From Endomicrobium sp. (lineage in GTDB: Bacteria; Elusimicrobiota; Endomicrobiia; Endomicrobiales; Endomicrobiaceae): a stretch of 64,000 bases of DNA. Location of the stretch: assembly GCA_031260705.1 (NCBI GenBank), contig JAISLA010000014.1, positions 1-64,000 of the forward strand, written 5' to 3'. Below the pieces are notes generated by a model. That model did not search any database. It saw only the letters and a program-made list of their open reading frames with translations, and was not told where the DNA came from. The position numbers and the translations under genes were made by a program. How positions within the stretch are numbered: the first letter of the stretch is position 1; each line of letters opens with the position of its first letter. Below, piece by piece: positions 35,841 to 46,220 of the stretch.

Positions 35841-37175
35841 TTAAATATATGGAAATGGAATGCCTGAAAATTCACCGTTTAAATACATTTTCCTGAAATC
35901 CGCAGTATTTCTTACATTTTCAAAATCAGAAATTCTCTTAAATGTAGATCCGCTTTTTAAATTTTTGTTTATTAAAGCGACTTCGGAAACTCTTAAAATA
36001 TCCATATCGAGAATATCCGCACAGTGAATTGTAAATATCAGTTGGGCATTGTTTTTATTATATTCTTTACTTTTAAACATTTCTATAATTTTTGCAAGAA
36101 TTAAAGGATGTATGGAGTTGTCTAATTCATCTATCACTAAAATGTCACCTGCATTAAACGCTAATAACATTTCAGTAATTAAACCAAATAAAATATTTGT
36201 ACCTTTTGATTCATCTCGCTTCATATCAAAAATAATTTCCTGTCCATTAATGTCTTCATGATAAGAATCAATAAAATCACGCCTCACCGTACCTTTATCC
36301 GGGTCAAAACTGCTGTATCTGGGTATTGTTTTAGGAAAATTTTCATAATAACCTTTTAGTTTTTTATCTTTTATTTCAATATGTTTTGTAGTGGGAGCTA
36401 TCCTTAAAATATCTATATCAAATTTATGAACAATATTCGAAACCCTGTCAGAAATATCTTTAACATATTCATTGGATTTCTTTAAATCACTTAATAACCT
36501 TAACATCCTCTCAGCTATATCATTGGAGCTATATATCATCTTATGATAATAATATCCTTTGAAAACCGTACCAATATCTTCGCTCAAGCCGGGATAGTGT
36601 TCTGCGATAACTGACATAAAAACTCTTTTTTGTAAATAAACATTTTCTATCTTTTCAGAACACTCCACTGATAAAATATTTTTAATTTTTTCTTCATTGT
36701 ACTGTTCATTCATTACAGCATTAAAGTTATATCTCTCATTGCTGCGCGATGTATTATCTATTTCATATATAATCTTATCGTCTTTTAATAATGACTCCTT
36801 TTTAATTTCTCTATGGTCATACTCAATAAGATGTTTAAATTTTGCTGAACCTATAAAAATTTCAAGTTCAAAAATAGTGGTATTGTATTTATTATTTAAT
36901 CTGTTTGGAAAATAGCAATTTTGTATATTTGTCGATTTAATAATAAATCTATATGTAGACAAAGCTTTTATAATATTTGTTTTTCCGGAAGCATTTGCAC
37001 CGTAAATTGACATACACGGGACAAATCTGTTTCTCTTATCTTTTGGCGATATCTCTAAAAAAGGCATTTTTGAAAAAATTTGGTAATTATTTGGCGCTTT
37101 TCCTTCTGAATATGAGAAGTCAACTTTCATATCCAAAATAGACCTATAATTTTGAATTCTAAAAAAAGATAACAT
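35841..37175 (-). CDS. AAA ATPase of an AbiL/RloA-like defence pair
   Basis: About 444 residues from the ATG at 37175 (AAGGA site). The ORF track starts six codons before. It is an OLD/SMC-like ABC-type ATPase: N-terminal FFRIQNYRSILDMKVDF, Walker A YGANASGKTNIIKAL, and Walker B ILVIDELDNSIHPLILAKII with a C-terminal TIHCADIL. AbiLi and RloA share this architecture and pair with an RloB-type protein, which follows. Such pairs abort phage infection. The ATPase is intact although its partner is out of frame. The exact system type is inferred from the pair. Confidence 0.82.
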   Translation of the reverse strand: MLSFFRIQNYRSILDMKVDFSYSEGKAPNNYQIFSKMPFLEISPKDKRNRFVPCMSIYGANASGKTNIIKALSTYRFIIKSTNIQNCYFPNRLNNKYNTTIFELEIFIGSAKFKHLIEYDHREIKKESLLKDDKIIYEIDNTSRSNERYNFNAVMNEQYNEEKIKNILSVECSEKIENVYLQKRVFMSVIAEHYPGLSEDIGTVFKGYYYHKMIYSSNDIAERMLRLLSDLKKSNEYVKDISDRVSNIVHKFDIDILRIAPTTKHIEIKDKKLKGYYENFPKTIPRYSSFDPDKGTVRRDFIDSYHEDINGQEIIFDMKRDESKGTNILFGLITEMLLAFNAGDILVIDELDNSIHPLILAKIIEMFKSKEYNKNNAQLIFTIHCADILDMDILRVSEVALINKNLKSGSTFKRISDFENVRNTADFRKMYLNGEFSGIPFPYI

Positions 37176-37352
37176 AGATTTTTCCTTAAACAAATATAAA
37201 CCTTACTTTCGTTTATATTATCAGTTGTATATGAATAAGTCAAATATATATTGCAATATAAACACTATTTTTGTACGTAATTTAAAAATTATTTTGTTTT
37301 CGCTTGATAATGATCGCCCTTTTTTTAGCTTTATTTTCATTGTTACTTCTAT

Positions 37353-37499
37353 TTAATTAAACAGTTCATTAAGGCTGTTTCTTTTCTCGTCGTTTTCTTG
37401 TTTTATCTTTTCGTTTATTTCAAAACACCTATACAAAAAATATACCACCCCTTTTGAACTTGTGTCTTTAATTTTGAAATCACAAACTATTAGGATAAT
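37353..37499 (-). pseudogene. gene scrap with a CDxKIKDT motif (copy B)
   Basis: The minus frame reads RIILIVCDFKIKDTSSKGVV, then YFLYRCFEINEKIKQENDEK and ends at ELFN and a stop. It has no start codon. It resembles the shorter scrap at 35127-35220, so two related gene ends flank the AbiL-like pair in the same orientation. The family is not recognised. Confidence 0.4.
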
Positions 37500-37508
37500 C
37501 CTCTGACG

Positions 37509-37802
37509 TCACTTACTTTCGTTTTGGTTGCCTTTTGTTGCTTTTCCAATAAATTTTAAAATAGCTTTCTTATGTGTTCCCATTTCCCATTCTCCGTCGG
37601 ATAATCTCGGTGCAAAGTGTACAACACCAACAACTGTATAAACGTCGTCGCCTAAATGTAATACGTCATTCTTTCTGAAATTTGCATCCGAATCCATAGT
37701 ACCAATATTTTCTGCTCTGGTAGTATCTACAAGTTCCCAATGATAAACTTTTTCCGTTCCGCTTTCAGAACAACCGACACTTACGACAACTAAACATAAC
37801 AT
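37509..37802 (-). CDS. hypothetical lipoprotein, possibly with a duplicated start
   Basis: 97 residues beginning MLCLVVVSVGCSES, a short signal with the lipobox SVGC and no lysine or arginine in front. Eleven bases upstream a better ATG at 37813 with an AAAGGA site reads MKRLCYV and stops. A tandem TTATGTTATG sits between them. Removing one TTATG gives MKRLCLVVVSVGCSES, a normal lipoprotein signal. So a 5-bp duplication probably damaged the start. The mature part is soluble (WELVDTTRAENIG and DDVYTVVGVVHFAP) and of unknown family. Confidence 0.45.
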   Translation of the reverse strand: MLCLVVVSVGCSESGTEKVYHWELVDTTRAENIGTMDSDANFRKNDVLHLGDDVYTVVGVVHFAPRLSDGEWEMGTHKKAILKFIGKATKGNQNESK

Positions 37803-37841
37803 AATCTCTTCATAATTTTCTATCCTTTCTTTTCATTGTCA

Positions 37842-38334
37842 TTAATACAACAGCAAAATAGTAGAACTGCAATAGTTTAAATACTCCCAAAACGATATAG
37901 TCGGAAAAAGCTTGGGTGTCGATGCAGCGTCAATCCTCACTGGCAGACTTTGCGGAAGATGAGCTGGTTTACAACCCATGAGGATTAATAAAATAACAAT
38001 AAGCCTTTTAAATCATTGCGTTATTAATTAATCTTTGGATATAAGTCCCCGCCACAACCGCTGTACTGGTCTTGTCACGATTAAGTCTTTCCTTTATTGT
38101 TTTGCTTTTCACTACGCCATATAATTTATTTTAACTATCTTTAGTCAAATATCAGAGAGCTTCATCCGGATATACCGATAGTATAGTTAGACTATCGTTC
38201 CTGCCGTTGTATCGTTTGCTGTGATGAACCCGCTGCCAATTTCTTAAGGCATCTAAAAATCTTGATATGGCAAAATAAGGAATTTGAACAGCACAATGGA
38301 CATTAATATTTTTATTTTGACGGTACCGCCGTCA
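37842..38334 (-). other. non-coding debris with a possible small lipoprotein frame
   Basis: About 490 bp without an intact gene. From 38013 to 37842 the minus strand reads KRLIVILLILMGCKPAHLPQ with a lipobox-like LMGC and ends at TAA, but its only nearby ATG is out of frame by one base. Another stretch reads GSGFITANDTTAGTIV before a stop. An 8-bp inverted repeat AATCCTCA/TGAGGATT occurs near 37932-37990. I cannot assign any of these. Confidence 0.25.
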
Positions 38335-38463
38335 TTATTTCACAAATTTGTCTTTTGACAAATCAACAACACGTTTCTTTAATTCTATTCTCACACATTC
38401 AGGCATAAAATCTTTAGTATCCCCTCCGAGCATTGCAATCTCTTTTACCATATTTTGTACATA
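38335..38463 (-). pseudogene. coaD: 3' fragment of phosphopantetheine adenylyltransferase
   Basis: The minus frame reads YVQNMVKEIAMLGGDTKDFM, then PECVRIELKKRVVDLSKD and a stop. This matches the C-terminal end of CoaD, where the SS-VKE-GG(D) pattern and a final VxxxLKxR helix are conserved. The N-terminal nucleotidyltransferase domain with its HxGH motif is absent from the window. CoaD is normally essential, so an intact copy should exist elsewhere or another enzyme replaces it. Confidence 0.6.
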
Positions 38464-38500
38464 ATTCAAAAATCATTTAGATTGCCATTGGCTGCGGAAT

Positions 38501-39349
38501 TTAAAGCCTCTTGAAGTTTTCTTCTGCCAAATAAGAGCTGCGGACATATCTACCGGATGCGACTTGTTTTATTCCTGATGAGACGGCAAAAATTTCCATT
38601 GTTTTAAATTCTTCCGGGCTGTATTCTTTGATTACAGGATAATGTTCCTTTGTCGGAGCAAGATACTGCCCTATTGTAAGAATATCGATATTTGTGTTTT
38701 TTATATCCTCAATCGTTTCAAAAACTTGTGTTTCAGTCTCGCCCAGTCCCAGCATTATCCCCGTTTTAACTTTGAAATCTGCGGCTTTTGCATATCTTAA
38801 AACTTCAAGAGAACGTTTATAATCGGCTCCTTTTCTTACTTTGCCGTATAGAGCGGGAACTGTCTCTAAATTATGCGAAAAAACGTCAGGCTTTGCATTT
38901 AAAACAATATCAATGGATTTTGTATTGCCTAAAAAATCGGGAACAAGAACTTCAACTTTACTTTCAGGAATAAGAGTTTTTATTTCACTGATAGTCTTTG
39001 CAAAATGTTCTGCTCCCCCGTCCGGCAAATCATCTCTTGTCACAGAAGTGATAATGTTGTATGAGAGTCCGAGCCGCTTAATGGCTTTCGCAATTTTTGC
39101 CGGTTCGTTTATATCTATAAGTTCAGGATTATGTTTCTCTACAGCACAGAAATCGCATCCTCTGGTGCAGTATTTGCCCAGTATCAGAAAAGTCGCAGTT
39201 CTATTTTTAAAACATTCGCCGATATTAGGACATTTTGCGCTTTGACATACCGTATTAAGCCTCTTAAATCCAAAATACTTTTTCAACGCCGTTATGTCCG
39301 AAATGGTAATTTTCTTTTTTTCCTGTTTCATTTTTTCATCAATAGACAC
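38501..39349 (-). CDS. lipA: lipoyl synthase
   Basis: 282 residues with both iron-sulfur sites: the auxiliary cluster CQSAKCPNIGEC near residue 35 and the radical SAM motif CTRGCDFCAV near residue 62. The family end VASGRYVRSSYLAEENF includes the conserved RSSY serine. It inserts sulfur into octanoyl-protein domains. Lpd and GcvT in the same window are consumers of lipoyl chemistry. It lies 23 bp downstream of purH on the same strand. Confidence 0.97.
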   Translation of the reverse strand: MSIDEKMKQEKKKITISDITALKKYFGFKRLNTVCQSAKCPNIGECFKNRTATFLILGKYCTRGCDFCAVEKHNPELIDINEPAKIAKAIKRLGLSYNIITSVTRDDLPDGGAEHFAKTISEIKTLIPESKVEVLVPDFLGNTKSIDIVLNAKPDVFSHNLETVPALYGKVRKGADYKRSLEVLRYAKAADFKVKTGIMLGLGETETQVFETIEDIKNTNIDILTIGQYLAPTKEHYPVIKEYSPEEFKTMEIFAVSSGIKQVASGRYVRSSYLAEENFKRL

Positions 39350-39372
39350 AGTTGATAAAACAATTTTTCATA

Positions 39373-40929
39373 TCAATGTCTGAAATGCCTCATACCTGCA
39401 GAAATCATCGCTATATTTCTGTCATCTGCAGATTTAATTGATTCTTTGTCCTTTATTGAACCTCCGGGCTGCACTATCGCCGTAACGCCGATTTTAGCGG
39501 ATTCTTCAACTACATCCGGAAAAGGGAAGAAAGCATCTGAAGCAAGGACAAGCGGGAATAGTTTTTCATCTAATCCATATTTGACGCTTTTCATTTTTTC
39601 AGCCGCTATCTTTAATGAATCAATGCGGCTCATCTGCCCTGCGCCTACGCCTACTGTCTGTCTTCCTCTTGCAAGAATAATAGCGTTTGATTTAACGTGT
39701 TTGGAAACTTTCCATGCAAAATCCAAAGCTTCACTTTCCGCTTTTGTAGGCTGGCGTTTTGTCATAAGTTTTATTTCATTCAAAAGTTGATTGTCTCTGT
39801 CCTGCGTAAGCATTCCATGAGACATCATTCTGTATTCAATAGAATTTTTTTCCTCTTGATACGGTATTGTTTGTAGTAAAAGTCTGATATTTTTTTTCTG
39901 AGTCAGGATATCGAGCGACTCTTTAGAATAATCAGGAGCTATAACACATTCAACGAATAATTTGCTTATTTCAGCAGCTGTATCTTTTTCAACAGCTTTG
40001 TTGAATGCTATTACTCCGCCGAAAGCGCTTACGGGGTCGCAGTCGAGAGCTTTTAAATAAGCGTCCTTTATATCCGTGCTTTCCGCACAGCCGCAGGGAT
40101 TATTATGTTTGATGACAGCACATGCCGGATTATTGAATTCATGCACCAGCCGCCATGCGGCTTCTAAATCAAGATAGTTGTTGTAAGACAACTCTTTTCC
40201 GTGAAACTGTTTTGCAGATATTACAACAGGCTTGTCATGCTCTATACCGTTAGAATATAATGCGGCTTCCTGATGCGGATTTTCGCCGTATCTTAATTCT
40301 GAAAGCTTTTTAAGCGGTATTGCAGCTTGCGTCGGAAATTTTTCATAAGTTAAGTAAGTTGAAATTAAAGAATCGTAATATGCCGTATGACGAAAAGCTT
40401 TTGCTGCCAGAGTGAGTTTCAGTTCTTCCGTAATAGAATTATTTTTCAGATCTTCAATAATGATTTTATAGTCGTTTACATCACATATAACAATGACATC
40501 TTTATAATTTTTTGCCGCAGCTCTTAAAAGAGCGACTCCGCCAATATCTATATTTTCTATAATGTTCTGATCTATTTTTTTATCTGCCGGTTTTGGTATT
40601 TTGTTTATGGTTGCTTCAAAAGGATATAAACTTACAACCACTATGTCTATTGTTCCTATCCCATGACGTTTTAACTGCTCAATATGATCAGTTTTGTTTC
40701 TTATTGCAAGAATTCCCCCATGAATTTTAGGATTTAACGTTTTTACTCTGCCGTCTAAAATTTCAGGAAACTCCGTAACTTCGGATATTTCCCGACACTC
40801 AATGGAATTTTCTTTTAAAACTTTTGCTGTTCCGCCACTGGAAATTATATTCCAACCCAGATTTTTCAATTCCTTTGAAAAATCAATGATTCCTGTCTTG
40901 TCTGAAACGCTAAGCAGTGCTGTTGACAT
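39373..40929 (-). CDS. purH: bifunctional AICAR transformylase / IMP cyclohydrolase
   Basis: 518 residues. The N-terminal cyclohydrolase domain begins ALLSVSDKTGIIDFSKEL, with the GGTAKVLKE motif, and is followed by TLNPKIHGGILAIR. The C-terminal transformylase domain has AVIKHNNPCGCAE with the catalytic Lys-His and FFPFPDVVEESAKIGVTAIV. It performs the last two steps of IMP synthesis. Full length and intact. Confidence 0.97.
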   Translation of the reverse strand: MSTALLSVSDKTGIIDFSKELKNLGWNIISSGGTAKVLKENSIECREISEVTEFPEILDGRVKTLNPKIHGGILAIRNKTDHIEQLKRHGIGTIDIVVVSLYPFEATINKIPKPADKKIDQNIIENIDIGGVALLRAAAKNYKDVIVICDVNDYKIIIEDLKNNSITEELKLTLAAKAFRHTAYYDSLISTYLTYEKFPTQAAIPLKKLSELRYGENPHQEAALYSNGIEHDKPVVISAKQFHGKELSYNNYLDLEAAWRLVHEFNNPACAVIKHNNPCGCAESTDIKDAYLKALDCDPVSAFGGVIAFNKAVEKDTAAEISKLFVECVIAPDYSKESLDILTQKKNIRLLLQTIPYQEEKNSIEYRMMSHGMLTQDRDNQLLNEIKLMTKRQPTKAESEALDFAWKVSKHVKSNAIILARGRQTVGVGAGQMSRIDSLKIAAEKMKSVKYGLDEKLFPLVLASDAFFPFPDVVEESAKIGVTAIVQPGGSIKDKESIKSADDRNIAMISAGMRHFRH

Positions 40930-40975
40930 AATGTCCTCTTTGTTATTTAATAAAATATTTTTATTATATTCTTTA

Positions 40976-41584
40976 TCAGCGCGAACACAATCTAAACGCT
41001 TTTGCTATATCTTGATAAGAAAAACCTCTTCTTAAAAAGAATGATGCTGTTCTTCTTATTTCATTTTTATCTTTTCCGCTGAACTTTCTAAATTTTGTTT
41101 TTAATATTTTAATAACCTGCTCGTAAGGCTCTATATCTGTCTTAATTGTTTCTAAAACGTCATTTATTAAACTTTTTTCTATGCCTTGTTTTTCAAGTTC
41201 AGCTTTTATTGCAAATTCCCCTTTCCCTTTTTGCGACAAATAAGCCGCATAAATTTTTGCAAATTTTTCATCGTTGACGTAGTTCAATTCCTCCAGCTTC
41301 TTAACGGCCTTTGCCGCAATTTCAGGTTCGTAGCCTTTTTGAAGAAGTTTCGCCTGCAAATTTTTGGAACTGTATGATCGTTTTGACACTAAAGCCAATG
41401 CATAAGAAACTGCTCCGTTTGATTTATCATAAGATATAAGTTCTTTAAATTCATTTTCTGAAACATCGCATCCCGTTTTAATGCCGAATTTGACAATACT
41501 GTCAGCAAAAACCGTCAAACTTTTACCGTTTTCAAAAAATACTTTAAACACATCTTTTTTGAATTTTATTTTTTCAATTTTCAT
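40976..41584 (-). CDS. recX: RecX family regulatory protein
   Basis: 202 residues made of repeated three-helix RecX units. AVSYALALVSKRSYSSKNLQ and LEELNYVNDEKFAKIYAAYL are the diagnostic pieces, and RRGFSYQDIAKAF closes the protein. RecX limits RecA filament growth. No recA gene is in the window. A promoter for purH must lie within the 46-bp gap, or the two are co-transcribed. Confidence 0.9.
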   Translation of the reverse strand: MKIEKIKFKKDVFKVFFENGKSLTVFADSIVKFGIKTGCDVSENEFKELISYDKSNGAVSYALALVSKRSYSSKNLQAKLLQKGYEPEIAAKAVKKLEELNYVNDEKFAKIYAAYLSQKGKGEFAIKAELEKQGIEKSLINDVLETIKTDIEPYEQVIKILKTKFRKFSGKDKNEIRRTASFFLRRGFSYQDIAKAFRLCSR

Positions 41585-41673
41585 TTTCTCACGCTGTGAA
41601 TATAAAATCGTCTGACTCTTATTTTAACAAAATAAACTGTTTAACCATGAGTCTGCCTTTCCCTGCTATAAAA

Positions 41674-42720
41674 TTAATATTTTATCAGCTCATAATCTCT
41701 GCTTCCTAACCCCAATTCTTGCGCATATTTTAACTGAACCGTCGGGTCAATTTCAGGATATATTTCTTTAAAGAAATCTTTTCCGAAAGCTTTGTTTACC
41801 AAATCATAGCTTGCTTGATCCACAGCGACGGGATCAATTCCGGCAATAATTCCAACATCGCTCATAAGCGGTTCATTTTTTGCAAGAGCAAAACAGTCGC
41901 AGTATTTGCTTATATGATTTAAAAAGTTTATATATGAGCTTTTTTTATCTTTTAAAATGCCTGACGCATATTCAATTATTTTTTCCTGAACTGCCGGAGG
42001 ATCTTCATTCCATTTTAATTTAAAAACTTTAAATACGCAGTTTACTATACACTGACCGCAGCCGGCGCATTTTTCTTTATCCATAACTATTTTCTTATTT
42101 ACAAGCGACAACGCTTTTTGGTAGCAGTGTTTAACACATGTCCCACAGCCGCTGCAAAGTTTTTGATTTACGGTAGGTTTTGACAAATGGTGCATAGCGT
42201 ATTTGCCGGCTTTGCTGCCGCAGCCCATACCTATGTTTTTTAACGCTCCTCCAAACCCTGTTATTTCATGACCTTTAAAGTGATTCATAAATATAAAATT
42301 GTCAGCATTATATATTTCCCGCGCGATGGCAACTGTTTTAAAATGTTTTAAATTGACTTCAATTTTTTCTTCGGTATTACCTTTTAATCCGTCTGCAATA
42401 ATTATGGGACATCCGCATTTTTCAACGGTAAATCCGTGTTTATTTGCAGTAAGAAGATGGTGGTATGCATCAGATCTTTTACCTACATAAATCGTACTTG
42501 CATCAGTTAAAAACGGATAAGCGGTTTTTTCTCTGGCAATTTTTACGACAGGCAAAACATATTCGGGTTTAATATATCCTTCGTTGCCGTCTTCGCCGAA
42601 ATGTATTTTTACTGCCAAAAGGTTTCTTGCTTTTACATGATTAAATATCATTGCAGCTTTTAAAAAATTATACAATTCATTTCTCATGTCCCAAGAAAGA
42701 AAATATACTTTGCTTGTCAT
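41674..42720 (-). CDS. DUF362 domain protein with two 4Fe-4S ferredoxin motifs
   Basis: 348 residues. The DUF362 part surrounds a ferredoxin insert with CSGCGTCVKHCYQKAL and CAGCGQCIVNCVFKVF near residues 193-230. FMNHFKGHEITGFGGALKNI and GIDPVAVDQASYDLVNKAFG are conserved DUF362 blocks. Members are cytoplasmic iron-sulfur proteins of unclear function, often annotated as ferredoxins. Monocistronic here, with 134 bp to the next upstream gene. Confidence 0.9.
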   Translation of the reverse strand: MTSKVYFLSWDMRNELYNFLKAAMIFNHVKARNLLAVKIHFGEDGNEGYIKPEYVLPVVKIAREKTAYPFLTDASTIYVGKRSDAYHHLLTANKHGFTVEKCGCPIIIADGLKGNTEEKIEVNLKHFKTVAIAREIYNADNFIFMNHFKGHEITGFGGALKNIGMGCGSKAGKYAMHHLSKPTVNQKLCSGCGTCVKHCYQKALSLVNKKIVMDKEKCAGCGQCIVNCVFKVFKLKWNEDPPAVQEKIIEYASGILKDKKSSYINFLNHISKYCDCFALAKNEPLMSDVGIIAGIDPVAVDQASYDLVNKAFGKDFFKEIYPEIDPTVQLKYAQELGLGSRDYELIKY

Positions 42721-42854
42721 TTTATACGCTCCTCATTTTTAACTGAGCTTGTTTCCGGTCAGTCTGCCGTTTCAATTTCGCTGCGGGAGCAGCGGTTATT
42801 ATTTGTCGTCTGCCGTAGTTTCAAGCATGAAAAAGAAGGGGCAGAGAAAAAGTA

Positions 42855-43571
42855 TTATTTTCCATATTTGCGTAGTTGTTTTACCGCAACTTCAAAATCT
42901 TTAGCTAACGCCGCTTCAAAAGTTTTTTCTTCGCTGCTTCCCAGTAATGTTAAAGTTAAAGCCGCAGCGTGAAGCGTAAGTCTCGAAATAAGCGGATTTT
43001 CAGGTTTGCCTTTTTTTATTTTATAGCTGCGTTTGAACGATGATAAGAATATTGGATCTGAAGTGCCGTATTCACCGTCTATCGCCAGCGGATGCCCAAG
43101 ACTCCAAAAATGTATTCTTATCTGATGTCTTCTGCCGGTAAGAGGCAGAGCGTTAACTAAAGTATAGCTCCGGAAATTTTCTAAAACTTTAAAATCGGTT
43201 ATTGATTCTTTTCCCGTTATGTCAGTGCGTACGTTTTTTCCGGAAATAATAAGAGGCTTATTTATCGTTCCTTTATTTTCTTCTAAGACTCCTGATAGCA
43301 AAGCAATATATTTCTTGCGGACTTTTGAGTTTTCAAACTGCACACTGATATTTCTGTGGGTTTCAGGATTCTTTGCAAACACCAAAACCCCGCTAGTATC
43401 ACGGTCAATTATGTGAACCACCCATAATTTTTGCTTTAGCTGGTTTTTTAATATTCCGACAAGCGTTTCGTTTTCATAAATGTTCCTGCCCGGAATAACA
43501 AGCATCCCAGACGGCTTATTTACGACTAAAATATTTTCATCCTGATAAATTATCCCAATTTGCTGTTTCAT
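42855..43571 (-). CDS. RluA-family RNA pseudouridine synthase
   Basis: 238 residues without an S4 domain. It begins with IIYQDENILVVNKPSGMLV. The catalytic aspartate is in VHIIDRDTSGVLVFAKN, then KKYIALLSGVL and LTGRRHQIRIHFWSLGHPLA. In most relatives the motif is HRLDxxTSG; here Arg-Leu is Ile-Ile, while the aspartate is kept. The target uridine (rRNA or tRNA) cannot be predicted. Intact and monocistronic. Confidence 0.9.
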   Translation of the reverse strand: MKQQIGIIYQDENILVVNKPSGMLVIPGRNIYENETLVGILKNQLKQKLWVVHIIDRDTSGVLVFAKNPETHRNISVQFENSKVRKKYIALLSGVLEENKGTINKPLIISGKNVRTDITGKESITDFKVLENFRSYTLVNALPLTGRRHQIRIHFWSLGHPLAIDGEYGTSDPIFLSSFKRSYKIKKGKPENPLISRLTLHAAALTLTLLGSSEEKTFEAALAKDFEVAVKQLRKYGK

Positions 43572-43644
43572 TTTTGCACCATGCTCTGCTGCAAGACTGC
43601 GTATAATTAGGAAATCTAATCCTCTGACAAAACAGCCTGCTTTT

Positions 43645-45699
<2,055 letters not shown>

Positions 45700-45751
45700 T
45701 TATCCGTAATGACGGCGGACAAATTTTTTATTTTAAATTTTTTTGATTTTT

Positions 45752-46165
45752 CTACGTTCTTATCATTCTTACGATTTTAAGCTTATCTAAAATGCCGTTG
45801 ACAAATTTACTTGAATTTTTTGTAGAATACTTTTTAGAAATTTCTACGGCTTCATCTATTATAACGCTGATTGGAATATTTGTAGTAGCCATAATTTCAT
45901 AAGTCGCAAGACGTATAATGTTGCGGTCAACAGCTGCCATTCTTTCAATTTCCCAGTTTTTTGCGTACTGCCTAATCAAAGAGTCTATATATTCTTTATT
46001 ATCGCAAACTCCTTTAAACAAATTTATTGCAAACATTCTATAAGCTTCACCTTTAGGGAAATACACGGCAAAAGAATCGTATATACTTTCAATTGAAGCA
46101 TTACAGTTATCTACTGCATAAAGCATCTGTAAAGAACATTCTCTCGCCTTTCTTCGGGTGCTCAT
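45752..46165 (-). CDS. nusB: transcription antitermination factor NusB
   Basis: 137 residues. The N-terminal RRKARECSLQMLYAVDN matches the arginine-rich BoxA-binding helix of NusB, and PISVIIDEAVEISKKYSTKNSS followed by KFVNGILDKL is the conserved C-terminal part. It binds BoxA RNA with NusE in rRNA antitermination. A GAGGA site precedes the ATG. It lies 55 bp after rlmN. Intact. Confidence 0.94.
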   Translation of the reverse strand: MSTRRKARECSLQMLYAVDNCNASIESIYDSFAVYFPKGEAYRMFAINLFKGVCDNKEYIDSLIRQYAKNWEIERMAAVDRNIIRLATYEIMATTNIPISVIIDEAVEISKKYSTKNSSKFVNGILDKLKIVRMIRT

Positions 46166-46220
46166 ATCCTCATCCTAGCGTTTTTTAGTTAAGAAATTCT
46201 ATAAAAATTAGAACATGGTT

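Noticed and set aside
37930-37990. AATCCTCA/TGAGGATT inverted repeat as IS ends
   Set aside because: Only 8 bp, about 50 bp apart, with no transposase or target duplication.
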